NCBI GenBank assembly: GCA_963836695.1
Contig: CAWIKX010000028.1
Coordinates: forward strand, 4,776-68,775
Direction: 5' to 3'
Length of the DNA stretch: 64,000 bases
Source of the DNA: Roseiarcus sp963836695
Lineage (GTDB): Bacteria > Pseudomonadota > Alphaproteobacteria > Rhizobiales > Beijerinckiaceae
In this document: piece after piece, positions 1-9,949 of the stretch
How positions within the stretch are numbered: position 1 is the first letter of the stretch
Layout: the number at the start of each line of letters is the position of its first letter
Notes under the pieces: model-generated
What the model saw: the letters and a program-made list of their open reading frames with translations, nothing else
The model's database searches: none
What the model was told of the DNA's origin: nothing
Program-made: the position numbers and the translations under genes

Positions 1-100
1 GAACAAAAATAATTCTGCGTGAGGTCTATCGGCCGAACAAGCGGCAGGCGCAGCCAATCCCGGGGCGCAAGCCGCCATATCGCTCAACACAGAGGATGTG

Positions 101-583
101 ATGATGACAAATTACGATCTTTCGCCGTTCTATCGCTCCACCGTTGGCTTCGACAGCCTGTTCTCCATGCTCGACAGGGTCGCTGGCGGCGAGCAAAACG
201 CTCCCACCTATCCGCCTTACAACATCGAGCGTACCGGCGAGAATGCCTACCGGATCACGCTCGCCTTGGCCGGCTTCGCGGAACACGAACTGTCGGTCGA
301 GACTCGCGAGAGCACGCTGACGGTGCGCGGGTCCAAGGACACCGCCCCCAAGGATGACAAGCGCGACATGCTTTATCAGGGTATCGCCGGCCGCGCCTTC
401 GAGCGCCGCTTCCAGCTTGCCGACCACGTCGTCGTGACAGGCGCCGCGAGCGAGAACGGCCTCTTGCACATTGATCTCGTGCGGGAGGTTCCTGAGGCCC
501 AGAAGCCGCGCACTATCGCGATCAACAAGGGCGGCGCAAAGACCATCGAAGCGGTCAAGACGCCTTCGGCTCGGGCCGCATAA
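101..583 (+). CDS. Small heat shock protein (Hsp20/IbpA family)
   Basis: A 160-residue ATP-independent holdase of the alpha-crystallin/Hsp20 family, cytoplasmic, which binds unfolding proteins during heat stress. The N-terminal part (LSPFYRSTVGFDSLFSMLD) matches the IbpA-type start. The alpha-crystallin domain runs from about residue 40 to 140 (YNIERTGENAYRITLALAGF, then a C-terminal beta-strand region LLHIDLVREVPE). The codons GTG-ATG-ATG lie in a row at 98-106. The AGAGGA at 91-96 favours an ATG at 101 or 104, so 101 is used here. The gene stands alone and ends just before a strong terminator. Its promoter lies mostly outside the window. The family call is secure; the paralogue (IbpA, HspD or other) cannot be told. 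Confidence 0.93.
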   Translation: MMTNYDLSPFYRSTVGFDSLFSMLDRVAGGEQNAPTYPPYNIERTGENAYRITLALAGFAEHELSVETRESTLTVRGSKDTAPKDDKRDMLYQGIAGRAFERRFQLADHVVVTGAASENGLLHIDLVREVPEAQKPRTIAINKGGAKTIEAVKTPSARAA

Positions 584-606
584 GTCGACCAACTCCGCAT
601 TGCCGA

Positions 607-635
607 AGGGCGTCCCGGTCGGGACGCCCTTTTTT
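607..635 (+). terminator. Rho-independent terminator after the hsp20 gene
   Basis: A perfect 10-bp stem (AGGGCGTCCC at 607-616, GGGACGCCCT at 621-630) with a GGTC loop is followed by a run of T to 634. It lies 24 bases after the hsp20 stop codon. It is also just beyond the 3' end of the minus-strand exported-protein gene, but the T-run suits only the plus strand. Confidence 0.9.
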
Positions 636-638
636 CAT

Positions 639-1430
639 CTATTCGAACGGCGCCGGGGGAACGATGCTCACCTTTGCTTTGTCGCTTGCCTCCGAGGAGG
701 GGCCCTGAGGGGCGACCGGCGGAACGTTCTCAACTTCCGCCGGATGAGACTCGACGCGCGGCTTGTCTGATTCATGGTTTTCCGTCGCCTTGGACGTTGG
801 CGGGGCCGCTTCCTCCGCCTTGGCCGCTTCGCGTGGGGCAGGAGGCGGCAAAGGCGGACTGGTGAACGACGTCTTGGTCCCCGGGATCTTATGTTCGATC
901 GAAGCGGCCTTCATTTTGGGTTTCGTTCCAGCCGGCGCCCCGCCGGGCCCGTAGGGGCTGATGGCGGCTGGAATATGAAGTCCCGCTGAACCAGCCGAAG
1001 AAGGCCTCGACTCCGGCACACCGGACGACCGGCTCGAGAATTCGCCGTTCAGCGGCGGGCCGCCGATGCCCGGGCGCGCGGATTCGCCAAACTCTTCGCC
1101 TCGGGAAGCAAGCGCGGGTCCCCATATCCTACCTGACGCTGGGAAGCTTTCAAGAATTTGCCCGCTTCTCGCGTCGACGATGAGGCGCTGGTAACCAGCC
1201 GGGCCAGCGGTGACGTCGGCGATATAGATACCTAGCCGGCGCTGGAGCGGCGCGGTCAACACATAGCCGCGCGCCTCAAGATTCCTTGCGATCTCGCCGG
1301 GGAACGCCGCTCGCCACGGAGGCGGCAGCCATTGAGCCGATGCGGGGGGAACGAAAGTGAGGGCGATGAGGCCGCCGAGCGCCGAACCCGCCAAGCAACG
1401 GCTGAGCGCCCCGTTCAATCTGATCGTCAT
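639..1430 (-). CDS. Exported protein with PepSY-like segment and Pro-rich tail
   Basis: A 263-residue protein of unknown function. The start chosen is the ATG at 1430, preceded by GGAGCGGCAAAG; an upstream in-frame start would run into the threonine aldolase gene. It has a clear Sec signal peptide (MTIRLNGALSRCLAG, hydrophobic core, cleavage near ASA-QW). Residues about 33-95 (PGEIARNLEARGYVLTAP, then GYQRLIVDARSGQILE) resemble the PepSY-like fold common in small exported alphaproteobacterial proteins. The C-terminal half is low-complexity Pro/Ala/Ser. It is probably periplasmic. It lies 53 bases after ltaE on the same strand, so cotranscription is possible. No function is assigned. Confidence 0.7.
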   Translation of the reverse strand: MTIRLNGALSRCLAGSALGGLIALTFVPPASAQWLPPPWRAAFPGEIARNLEARGYVLTAPLQRRLGIYIADVTAGPAGYQRLIVDARSGQILESFPASGRIWGPALASRGEEFGESARPGIGGPPLNGEFSSRSSGVPESRPSSAGSAGLHIPAAISPYGPGGAPAGTKPKMKAASIEHKIPGTKTSFTSPPLPPPAPREAAKAEEAAPPTSKATENHESDKPRVESHPAEVENVPPVAPQGPSSEASDKAKVSIVPPAPFE

Positions 1431-1483
1431 GCTTTGCCGCTCCAGATTCCGGAGGTGGATCTGAGGCGTTGAATGCGGCGTCG

Positions 1484-2566
1484 TTACGGCGTCGCTGGGG
1501 CTGCATCTCGCACGTCGGCGCAAACGCTCAAAAGCTGATCAATTTCGCTTGATGCTGTTTCGAACGACGTCACCAGTCTGACCAACGCTTCGCCCCTTCG
1601 AGGCGCCCGCTCCGGCGCGATCGCTCGTGTACTCCACTCGTGGAAGACCGCCCCCGCCGCCCGCCACCGGTCGATCATCGCCTTTGGCGCGACGACAAAG
1701 ACTTCATTGGCTTCGGTCGGCCATGCGAGGCGAACGCCTTCTGTCGCTCCAAGCTCACGGGCGAGCCGACGCGCCGAAGCGTTTGCGCGCTCGGCCAGCC
1801 TCAACCAGAGGCCATCGGTGAGATAAGCCTCCATTTGGGCCCCAAGGAACCGCCCTTTGGACAAGGTCTGGCCGCCGCGCTTGCGCTGAAAGAGGAAATT
1901 CTCAGCGCGGCGGGAATCGAAAAACACGACGGCTTCGCAAGCGAGCGCGCCATTCTTCGTCGCGCCCAGGGTGAGAATGTCGACGCCGGCCCGCCACGTC
2001 ATCTCGGCCGGCGTCGCCTTGGCGAAAATGAGCGCATTGCCGAAGCGCGCGCCGTCCATATGCACGTTGATTCCGTTGCGATGAGCGATCGAGCAGAGCT
2101 CAGAGACTTGGCTAACGCTGTAGACTGTCCCGGCTTCGGTAGCCTGGGACAGTGACAGCGCCCCTGGCTGGGCAGACTTCACAAGCCCCCGCGGAAATCT
2201 CTCCAACGTCTCTCGCAAGCCCTCGGGCGTGATCTTGCCGCCCTCCCCAGGGATGCCGACCAGCTTCGCCCCGCCGGTGAACAACTCCGGCGCGCTGCAT
2301 TCGTCGTCGTGGATATGCGCTTCCTCATGGCAGAAAACCGCGTCCCATGGATTGACTAGCGCCGACAGCGCGAGCGCATTGGCCGCCGTGCCTGTCGCCA
2401 CAAGAAAGGCGGCGACCTTGGTTTCGAAGACTTCATTGAGCAGCGCTTGCGCCCGCGCGGTGTAGTCATCGGCGCCGTAGGCCGGCGCGTTGATGCGCGA
2501 GGACGCAACGATCGCGTCCAAAATCTGCGGCGCCACGCCCGCGCCGTTGTCGCTGGCGAATTTCAT
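1484..2566 (-). CDS. ltaE: Low-specificity L-threonine aldolase
   Basis: A 360-residue PLP enzyme of fold type I that cleaves L-threonine or L-allo-threonine to glycine and acetaldehyde in the cytoplasm. Visible marks are the N-terminal FASDNGAG substrate-binding segment, the ATGTAAN phosphate-binding turn near residue 58, HMDGARFGNA near 169 (Asp that pairs with the PLP pyridine nitrogen) and the Schiff-base lysine in LGATKNG (Lys204). The length is normal for the family. It is divergent from gltB across a 366-base intergenic region. Confidence 0.92.
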   Translation of the reverse strand: MKFASDNGAGVAPQILDAIVASSRINAPAYGADDYTARAQALLNEVFETKVAAFLVATGTAANALALSALVNPWDAVFCHEEAHIHDDECSAPELFTGGAKLVGIPGEGGKITPEGLRETLERFPRGLVKSAQPGALSLSQATEAGTVYSVSQVSELCSIAHRNGINVHMDGARFGNALIFAKATPAEMTWRAGVDILTLGATKNGALACEAVVFFDSRRAENFLFQRKRGGQTLSKGRFLGAQMEAYLTDGLWLRLAERANASARRLARELGATEGVRLAWPTEANEVFVVAPKAMIDRWRAAGAVFHEWSTRAIAPERAPRRGEALVRLVTSFETASSEIDQLLSVCADVRDAAPATP

Positions 2567-2932
2567 GCTTGCTCCCGCTCAACGTGAGCCGGCAATTTGC
2601 GTCAGACTATGTCGCCGTGGCAATTCGCTTTCGCCCAAACCGAGGCCGGAAAAAATTTGCGCGCAGAGCGCTTGTGTTGAAGATCCATTTCTGTCATGGT
2701 CGCGAAATAGGACAGTTGTGCTGACCATTTTTTGAGCGGCGAGGCCAAGGCTTCGGCACCTGCGGAAAGAGGCTCAAGCTTTGTCGAAACGACCGACAAA
2801 GACGGATCGAAAAAAATCCGACGCGTGAAGCCTCTGGCTGCGCGTGAGCAGCCGCCCTTTGTTCCTTGATACGCCTTAAATTTCGCAAATGAACGGTCGC
2901 ACAAGGTGCGCGACCGCCCGGGGAGCGGAAAG
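2567..2932. other. Intergenic region between ltaE and gltB (divergent promoters)
   Basis: No convincing gene. The stretch must hold the divergent promoters for ltaE and gltB. It contains a 6-bp hairpin (GGCTGC 2836-2841 with GCAGCC 2848-2853) and a 5-bp inverted repeat around an A-run near 2803-2820 (CGGAT/ATCCG). A gltB ribosome-binding site, GGGGAGCGGAAAG, abuts the start at 2933. I could not identify a convincing sigma-54 or sigma-70 promoter. Confidence 0.5.
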
Positions 2933-5900
2933 ATGAACTCCAGAACCCAAGCGACGTTCGACGAGTTGCGCGGCCGCTTCGAAAGAGCCAGTCCCGGTCG
3001 CGACCCGCTGACGCCCGGCGCCCAAGCGCTCTACGATCCGTCCAACGAGCATGATTCCTGCGGCGTCGGCTTCGTTGCCGACATGAAAAACCGCAAGTCG
3101 CATGACATCCTCGAAAAGGGTCTGCAGATTCTGAACAACCTCGCCCATCGCGGCGCGGTGGGCGCGGACCCTTTGCTCGGCGACGGCTGCGGCGTGCTGA
3201 CACAAATCCCGCACGGGTTCTTTGCGCCCGAATGCGTCAAGTTGGGCTTCGAGCTGCCGCCGCAAGGCCATTACGCAATTGGCCAGTTCTTCATGCCGCG
3301 CCAGCAGGCGTCGCGCCAGCAGGCGCGTGAAATCGTTGAGGAGGTCGTCGCCGCCGAGGGCCTCGACCTGCTTGGTTGGCGCGACGCGCCGGTCGACAAT
3401 TCCGTGTTGGGCGAGCGCGTCAAGGCGGTCGAGCCGGTGATGCAACAGATTTTCGTCGGACGCCCTGCCGATCTCACGAGTGAAGACGATTTCGAGCGGC
3501 GCCTCTTCATCGTCCGCAAAGTCGTATCCAACCGCGTCTACGCGATCGGGACGCCGGAAATCCTGGAATACTACCCCGTCTCGATGTCGGCCAGGACCAT
3601 TGTCTACAAAGGCATGGTGCTCGTGCGCCAGCTTGCGCCTTACTACCGCGACCTCATGGACCCGCGCTTCGAGACCGCGCTGGCGCTGGTCCATCAGCGG
3701 TTCGCGACCAACACCTTTCCGTCATGGCGGCTCGCGCACCCTTATCGGATGGTCGCGCATAACGGCGAGATCAACACGCTCCGGGGCAACGTCAACTGGA
3801 TGGCGGCGCGTCAGGCAAGCGTCAGCTCCGAACTCTTCGGCGACGACATCTCGAAGCTGTGGCCGATTTCCTACGAAGGCCAATCGGACACCGCCTGCTT
3901 CGACAATGCGATCGAGTTTCTCGTGCAGGGCGGCTATTCGCTGAGCCATGCGATGATGACGCTCATTCCGGAGGCCTGGACCGGCAATCCGCTGATGGAC
4001 GAGGAGCGGCGCGCTTTCTACGAATATCACGCTGCCCTGATGGAGCCCTGGGACGGCCCAGCGGCGATGGCGTTCACGGACGGGCGCCAGATCGGCGCGA
4101 CGCTTGACCGCAACGGCCTCAGGCCCGCGCGCTATTTCGTGACCGACGACGATCTTGTCGTTCTGGCGTCGGAGATGGGCGTGTTGCCGGTCCCGGAAGA
4201 GACCATCGTCGCCAAGTGGCGCTTGCAGCCGGGAAAGATGCTGCTCGTGGACCTCGAGCAGCACCGCATCATCTCTGACTCGGAGATCAAGCAGGCGTTA
4301 TCGCAGGCCAGGCCATACAGCGCCTGGCTTCGCGAGGGCCAGATCGTGCTCGAGGATCTTAGTCCAGTCGAGCCGCGCGCGTTGCGCACCGACGTGTCGC
4401 TGCTCGATCGCCAGCAGGCTTTCGGCTACACCCAGGAAGATCTTTCGATCCTGCTTGCGCCGATGGCGGCCACTGGCCAGGAAGCGGTCGGCTCGATGGG
4501 CACGGACACGCCGATTTCGGCGCTCTCGTCGAAGTCGAAGCTGCTCTATACCTACTTCAAGCAGAACTTCGCCCAGGTGACCAATCCGCCGATCGATCCG
4601 ATCCGCGAAGAGCTGGTCATGAGCCTCGTCTCCTTCATCGGACCGCGGCCCAATCTGTTCGACCTCGACGGCGCGGCCAGGCGCAAGCGCCTCGAGGTGC
4701 GCCAGCCGATCCTGACCAACGAGGACCTCGAAAAGATCCGCAGCATCGGGCACTTGGAGGATTCGTTCGACACGAGGACCCTCGACATCACCTATCCGGT
4801 GAAGAAGGGCGCGGCCGGCATGAGCGATGCGCTTAAGCGGCTTTGCGAGCGCGCAGAATTGGCGGTGCACGGCCGCTACAACATCATCATCCTTTCCGAC
4901 CGCATGGTGGGTCCGGATCGAATCCCGATTCCGGCCCTTCTGGCGACGGCGGCCGTCCATCATCACCTCATCCGCAAGGGGCTGCGCACGTCCGTCGGCC
5001 TCGTCGTCGAAACAGGCGAAGCGCGCGAGATCCATCACTTCGCCTGTCTCGCAGGCTACGGTGCCGAAGCGATCAATCCCTATCTCGCCTTCGAGACTCT
5101 GGCGGCCATGGCCAAGGAGTTGCCGGAGCCGATCAGCGGCTATGAGGCGGTCAAGCGCTTCATCAAGTCGGTCGACAAGGGCTTGCTCAAGGTGATGTCG
5201 AAAATGGGCATTTCGACCTACCAGTCCTATTGCGGCGCCCAGATTTTCGACGCCGTGGGGCTGTCTCGCGCCTTCATCGACGAATTCTTCTTCGGCACAG
5301 CGACCACGATCGAGGGCGCTGGCCTCGCCGAAGTCGCGCATGAGACGCAGCGCCGGCACGCGGATGCATTCGGCGCTTCGCCGGTCCTGAAGACAGCGCT
5401 CGAAGTCGGCGGCGAGTACGCCTATCGGGTTCGTGGAGAGACTCACAACTGGACACCCGAGACGGTCTCGCTGCTGCAGCACGCGGTTCGCGGCAACGCG
5501 CGGGACCGTTACGACGCCTTCGCCAAACTGCTGAATGAACAAAGCGCCCAATTGTTGACCATCCGCGGTCTCTTTCGGGTCAAGTCCGCGGAGGAGAACG
5601 GGCGCGCGCCGGTCCCGCTCGACGAGGTCGAGCCAGCGGTCTCGATCGTCAAGCGCTTTTCGACCGGCGCGATGTCGTTCGGCTCGATCTCGCGCGAGGC
5701 GCACACGACGCTCGCCATCGCGATGAACCGGATCGGGGGCAAGTCCAACACTGGCGAGGGCGGCGAGGAGTCCGATCGCTACAAGCGGATGGCGAACGGC
5801 GACTCGATGCGCAGCGCTATCAAGCAAGTCGCATCCGGCCGCTTTGGAGTGACCGCGGAATACCTAGTCAACTCCGACATGATGCAGATCAAGATGGCGC

Positions 5901-7642
5901 AGGGCGCGAAGCCTGGCGAAGGCGGACAACTGCCCGGTCATAAGGTCGACGCGGTGATCGCCAAGGTGCGCCACTCTACTCAGGGGGTGGGCCTCATCTC
6001 GCCGCCGCCACACCACGACATCTATTCGATCGAAGACTTGAAGCAACTCGTCTACGACCTGAAGAACGTCAATCCGGAGGCCCAGGTTTCGGTCAAACTG
6101 GTGTCCGAGGTCGGCGTCGGCACGGTCGCGGCGGGTGTGGCGAAGTGCAAGGCCGACCATGTCACCATCTCTGGCTTCGAGGGCGGCACCGGCGCTTCGC
6201 CCTTGACTTCGATCAAGCATGCGGGAAGCCCATGGGAGATCGGTCTCGCTGAAACGCACCAGACGCTGGTGATGAACGGGCTGAGATCCCGCATTTCGGT
6301 GCAGGTCGATGGTGGCGTGCGCACTGGCCGCGACGTGGTGATCGGCGCGCTTCTTGGCGCAGACGAGTTTGGCTTCGCCACCGCGCCGCTGATCGCGGCG
6401 GGCTGTATCATGATGCGCAAGTGCCATCTGAACACTTGCCCGGTCGGCGTCGCGACGCAGGACCCGGTCCTGCGCAAGCGCTTCGTCGGCAAGCCGGAGC
6501 ATGTCATCAACTATTTCTTCTTCGTCGCCGAGGACGTGCGCGCGCTGATGGCTGAGCTCGGCTACCGTAGGTTCGACGAAATGATTGGCCAGCGCCAGAT
6601 GCTGGATAGGAGCAAGCTCAACGAGCACGCAAAGGCGCAGGGACTCGACTTTTCAAACCTGTTCTTCAAGCCGACGCCCTGGGCGGAGGACACGATCTAT
6701 CGAAGCATTGCTCAGGATCACGGGCTCGACAATGTGCTCGACCGCCGGCTCATCGAGGACACGAAGGACGCGATCGAACGCGGCAAGCATGTGCGTCTCG
6801 ATCTCTCCATCCGCAACGTGGATCGGTCGACCGGAGCGATGTTGTCAGGCGCAATCGCCAAGAGGTATGGCCATGCCGGCCTGCGCGACGAGGCGATCCA
6901 TATCAAGTTCAAGGGCGCCGCGGGGCAGAGCTTCGGGGCTTTCCTCGCCAAAGGGGTCACCCTCGAACTCGAGGGAGAAGCCAACGACTACGTCGGCAAG
7001 GGATTGTCGGGCGGTCGCATCATCGTCTACCCGCCGCAGGAAGCCATAAAGCTGACTCCCGAACACTCGATCATCGTCGGCAACACCGTCCTCTATGGGG
7101 CGATCGCCGGCGAATGCTATTTCCGCGGAGTAGCTGGCGAGCGCTTCGGCGTACGTAATTCCGGCGCGATCGCGGTCGTCGAGGGCACGGGTGACCACGG
7201 CTGCGAATATATGACCGGCGGCGTCGTCGTGGTCATCGGCGAGACTGGACGCAACTTCGCCGCGGGCATGTCAGGCGGCATCGCCTACGTCCTGGACGAG
7301 GCCGGCACATTCGCTCAGCGCTGTAACTTATCCATGGTGGACCTCGAGCCGGTGGCCGCAGAGGAGGAGGTGATGCAGCGTTATCTCCATTCGGGCGGCG
7401 ATCTCGAGCACCACGGCAGGGTCGACGTGATGCGCGACATGAGCCGGTTCGACGCTGAGCGCCTGCATCAGTTGATCGTCAACCACGCGCGCTTGACTGG
7501 CTCGACCCGCGCACGGCAGATCCTCGCGGACTGGGAGGCCTATCTGCCGAAATTCCGCAAGGTGATGCCCGTTGAATATCGGCGCGCGCTGGCGGAGCTT
7601 GCGGCGCAAAGCGGGCCGCCGATGCTGGCTGCAGGAGAGTGA
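2933..7642 (+). CDS. gltB: Glutamate synthase (NADPH) large subunit
   Basis: A 1569-residue catalytic subunit that transfers the glutamine amide to 2-oxoglutarate, giving two glutamates (GOGAT, ammonium assimilation). The ATG at 2933 is preferred over the GTG at 2906 because of its ribosome-binding site. The class II amidotransferase domain begins at Cys43 (HDSCGVGF) after a propeptide that is normally removed. Next come the central domain, the FMN/synthase domain (GGKSNTGEGGEE) and the 3Fe-4S cluster cysteines near residue 1157 (CIMMRKCHLNTCPVG). Last is the C-terminal GXGXG beta-helix (GGRIIVYP, GAIAGECYFRG, TGGVVVVIG). It is followed after 160 bases by gltD, the partner subunit. The full normal length is present. 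Confidence 0.98.
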   Translation: MNSRTQATFDELRGRFERASPGRDPLTPGAQALYDPSNEHDSCGVGFVADMKNRKSHDILEKGLQILNNLAHRGAVGADPLLGDGCGVLTQIPHGFFAPECVKLGFELPPQGHYAIGQFFMPRQQASRQQAREIVEEVVAAEGLDLLGWRDAPVDNSVLGERVKAVEPVMQQIFVGRPADLTSEDDFERRLFIVRKVVSNRVYAIGTPEILEYYPVSMSARTIVYKGMVLVRQLAPYYRDLMDPRFETALALVHQRFATNTFPSWRLAHPYRMVAHNGEINTLRGNVNWMAARQASVSSELFGDDISKLWPISYEGQSDTACFDNAIEFLVQGGYSLSHAMMTLIPEAWTGNPLMDEERRAFYEYHAALMEPWDGPAAMAFTDGRQIGATLDRNGLRPARYFVTDDDLVVLASEMGVLPVPEETIVAKWRLQPGKMLLVDLEQHRIISDSEIKQALSQARPYSAWLREGQIVLEDLSPVEPRALRTDVSLLDRQQAFGYTQEDLSILLAPMAATGQEAVGSMGTDTPISALSSKSKLLYTYFKQNFAQVTNPPIDPIREELVMSLVSFIGPRPNLFDLDGAARRKRLEVRQPILTNEDLEKIRSIGHLEDSFDTRTLDITYPVKKGAAGMSDALKRLCERAELAVHGRYNIIILSDRMVGPDRIPIPALLATAAVHHHLIRKGLRTSVGLVVETGEAREIHHFACLAGYGAEAINPYLAFETLAAMAKELPEPISGYEAVKRFIKSVDKGLLKVMSKMGISTYQSYCGAQIFDAVGLSRAFIDEFFFGTATTIEGAGLAEVAHETQRRHADAFGASPVLKTALEVGGEYAYRVRGETHNWTPETVSLLQHAVRGNARDRYDAFAKLLNEQSAQLLTIRGLFRVKSAEENGRAPVPLDEVEPAVSIVKRFSTGAMSFGSISREAHTTLAIAMNRIGGKSNTGEGGEESDRYKRMANGDSMRSAIKQVASGRFGVTAEYLVNSDMMQIKMAQGAKPGEGGQLPGHKVDAVIAKVRHSTQGVGLISPPPHHDIYSIEDLKQLVYDLKNVNPEAQVSVKLVSEVGVGTVAAGVAKCKADHVTISGFEGGTGASPLTSIKHAGSPWEIGLAETHQTLVMNGLRSRISVQVDGGVRTGRDVVIGALLGADEFGFATAPLIAAGCIMMRKCHLNTCPVGVATQDPVLRKRFVGKPEHVINYFFFVAEDVRALMAELGYRRFDEMIGQRQMLDRSKLNEHAKAQGLDFSNLFFKPTPWAEDTIYRSIAQDHGLDNVLDRRLIEDTKDAIERGKHVRLDLSIRNVDRSTGAMLSGAIAKRYGHAGLRDEAIHIKFKGAAGQSFGAFLAKGVTLELEGEANDYVGKGLSGGRIIVYPPQEAIKLTPEHSIIVGNTVLYGAIAGECYFRGVAGERFGVRNSGAIAVVEGTGDHGCEYMTGGVVVVIGETGRNFAAGMSGGIAYVLDEAGTFAQRCNLSMVDLEPVAAEEEVMQRYLHSGGDLEHHGRVDVMRDMSRFDAERLHQLIVNHARLTGSTRARQILADWEAYLPKFRKVMPVEYRRALAELAAQSGPPMLAAGE

Positions 7643-7804
7643 GGACGCCGCAGCGGCCAGTTGCGAGGCAGCGCCGACCCTGGGCGGCCGAACCCGCAGA
7701 GCGGGCGGCAAAAGTCCTTGCAAGATGAAGGCAGCGCCTTATTGAAGCGGATCGGAGCTCGGTCCGCAAAACCAGGTGCGGCGACCGGGCTTTGGGGCAG
7801 CAAG

Positions 7805-9223
7805 ATGGGTAAGGTCACGGGGTTCTTGGAGATTGATCGCGCGGATCGGCGTTATGCGCCGGCTTCCGATCGAATTCGCCATTATCGCGAGTTCATGCTG
7901 CCACTGAGCGAGGAGTTGACGCGCAATCAGGCAGCTCGCTGCATGAATTGCGGCATCCCCTATTGTCACATCGGATGCCCGGTCAACAACCAGATCCCCG
8001 ACTGGAACGATCTCGTCTATCGCGGCGATTGGCAGGAGGCCGCGCGCAATCTGCTCTCGACCAACAACTTCCCGGAATTCACTGGCCGCGTCTGCCCCGC
8101 GCCCTGCGAATCTTCCTGTACCCTCAACCTTCAGGACACGCCGGTCACGATCAAGACGATCGAATGCGCGATCATCGACAGGGCGTTCGCCGAAGGATGG
8201 GTCAGGCCAGAGCCAGCTGACCGCAGAACCGGCAAAAAAGTCGCTGTCGTGGGGTCGGGTCCGTCGGGTCTCGCTTGCGCCCAGCAGCTCGCGCGCGCCG
8301 GTCATGACGTCCACGTGTACGAGAAGCAGGGCAAGGCGGGCGGCCTGCTCCGTTATGGCATTCCGGACTTCAAGATGGAGAAGCGTCACGTCGACCGGCG
8401 CATCGAGCAGATGGAGGCGGAGCGCGTGGTCTTTCACTACAACGCTCACATCGGCGCCACGATCAGTGCGCAGTCTATCTTCGACGGCCATGACGCCGTC
8501 GCGCTCGCAGGCGGCGCGGAGGCGTCGCGCGATTTGCCTGTGCCCGGCCGCGATCTCGCGGGCGTTCACTTCGCCATGGACTTCCTGCCTCAGCAGAACC
8601 GGCGCGTGTCTGGCGAGTCGCTCGCCACGAACCAGCCGATTCTGGCTGGCGGCAAACATGTCGTCGTGATCGGCGGAGGCGACACGGGGTCGGACTGCAT
8701 CGGCACGTCGATCCGCCAGGGAGCGCTCAAAGTCACCCAGCTCGAGATCATGCCGATGCCGCCGAAAGCGGAGGACAAGCTCCTCACCTGGCCAAATTGG
8801 CCGCTCAAGCTGCGCACCTCTTCAAGTCACGAAGAAGGCGCCGAGCGGGATTTTGCTGTGACGACGCTCGCGTTCGAAGGCGAGAACGGGGCTGTGACCG
8901 GCCTTAGGTGTGCGCGGATCGACGAGAAGTTCAAGCCGATCGAGGGAGGTGAATTCACGCTAAAGGCGGACCTCGTGCTCCTGGCTATGGGCTTCGTCTC
9001 GCCGGTCAAGGACGGAATGCTTGCCGAACTCGGCGTTACGCTGGACAAGCGAGGCAATGTCGAGGCCGACACAAAACTTTATGCCTCCTCCCGCACCAAG
9101 GTCTTTGCCTGCGGCGATATGCGGCGCGGCCAATCCTTGGTTGTCTGGGCGATCCGCGAAGGTCGCCAGTGCGCAGCCGCGATCGACGAGGCGCTGATGG
9201 GCTCGACGGTGCTGCCGCGGTAG
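7805..9223 (+). CDS. gltD: Glutamate synthase (NADPH) small subunit
   Basis: A 472-residue FAD protein that passes electrons from NADPH through 4Fe-4S clusters to GltB. The ATG at 7805 (MGKVTGFLEIDR) matches the conserved family start; the in-frame extension upstream does not look like the family. The N-terminal cysteine clusters are CMNCGIPYCHIGCP (about residues 44-57) and CPAPCESSC. The FAD-binding motif is GSGPSGLACAQQLA and the NADPH-binding motif is GGGDTGSDC. The C-terminal GDMRRGQSLVVWAI segment completes the FAD site. It forms an operon with gltB and converges on ctrA, whose stop lies 24 bases away. Confidence 0.97.
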   Translation: MGKVTGFLEIDRADRRYAPASDRIRHYREFMLPLSEELTRNQAARCMNCGIPYCHIGCPVNNQIPDWNDLVYRGDWQEAARNLLSTNNFPEFTGRVCPAPCESSCTLNLQDTPVTIKTIECAIIDRAFAEGWVRPEPADRRTGKKVAVVGSGPSGLACAQQLARAGHDVHVYEKQGKAGGLLRYGIPDFKMEKRHVDRRIEQMEAERVVFHYNAHIGATISAQSIFDGHDAVALAGGAEASRDLPVPGRDLAGVHFAMDFLPQQNRRVSGESLATNQPILAGGKHVVVIGGGDTGSDCIGTSIRQGALKVTQLEIMPMPPKAEDKLLTWPNWPLKLRTSSSHEEGAERDFAVTTLAFEGENGAVTGLRCARIDEKFKPIEGGEFTLKADLVLLAMGFVSPVKDGMLAELGVTLDKRGNVEADTKLYASSRTKVFACGDMRRGQSLVVWAIREGRQCAAAIDEALMGSTVLPR

Positions 9224-9247
9224 CGGACCTGACCGGATGAGGGAGTC

Positions 9248-9949
9248 TTACGCGGGAATGCGGTCGTCGTTTGGCGAGGGCTCGCGCAGCACGTAACCCC
9301 TGCCCCACACCGTCTCGATATAGTTGCGGCCGCTCGACGCCGTCGCGAGTTTCTTGCGCAATTTGCAGATAAAAACGTCGATGATCTTGAGCTCCGGCTC
9401 GTCCATCCCGCCGTAGAGATGGTTGAGAAACATCTCCTTGGTCAGCGTCGTGCCTTTGCGGAGCGAGAGCAGCTCCAGCATCTGATATTCCTTGCCGGTC
9501 AGATGCACGCGAGCTCCATCGACTTCGACCGTCTTCTGGTCGAGGTTGACGGTAAGGTCGCCGGTTATGATGACGGATTGCGCGTGGCCCTTTGAGCGGC
9601 GCACGATCGCGTGAATTCTGGCGACGAGTTCGTCCTTGTGGAAAGGCTTCGTCAGATAGTCGTCGGCGCCGTGGCCAAGTCCCTTGACCTTGTCCTCGAT
9701 GCCCGCCATCCCGGACAGGATTAGGATGGGCGTCTTGATCTTGGTGACCCGAAGCGAGCGCAGCACCTCATAGCCGGACATGTCGGGCAGGTTGAGATCG
9801 AGCAAGATGATGTCGTAATCATAGAGCTTGCCGAGATCGATGCCCTCTTCGCCGAGATCGGTGACGTAGATGTTGAAGTTTTCCGACTTCAACATCAATT
9901 CAATGCTCTGCGCGGTCGCAGTGTCGTCTTCGATCAAAAGTACCCGCAT
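9248..9949 (-). CDS. ctrA: Cell-cycle master response regulator CtrA
   Basis: A 233-residue OmpR/PhoB-type regulator that in alphaproteobacteria controls replication start, division, DNA methylation and flagellar genes. The receiver domain (residues 1-120) has the acidic pair EDD at 7-9, the phosphoacceptor Asp51 (DIILLDLNLPDMSGYE) and the conserved Lys in YLTKPF. The winged-helix DNA-binding domain follows (LTGKEYQMLELLSLRKGTTL, KIIDVFICKLRKKL, VWGRGYVL). Sequence and length fit CtrA very closely. A fliJ-like gene lies divergently upstream, as in related genomes, and the intergenic region has four GANTC sites. Confidence 0.97.
   Translation of the reverse strand: MRVLLIEDDTATAQSIELMLKSENFNIYVTDLGEEGIDLGKLYDYDIILLDLNLPDMSGYEVLRSLRVTKIKTPILILSGMAGIEDKVKGLGHGADDYLTKPFHKDELVARIHAIVRRSKGHAQSVIITGDLTVNLDQKTVEVDGARVHLTGKEYQMLELLSLRKGTTLTKEMFLNHLYGGMDEPELKIIDVFICKLRKKLATASSGRNYIETVWGRGYVLREPSPNDDRIPA

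Noticed and set aside
2600..2660. Sigma-54 promoter for gltB (TGGCA near 2620)
   Set aside because: The -12 element GC is at the wrong spacing and the match is poor; chance is a sufficient explanation.
4298..5827. A 509-codon minus-strand frame inside gltB
   Set aside because: Antisense shadow of gltB; composition is Arg/Asp/Val-rich with no motif, and gltB itself is unambiguous.
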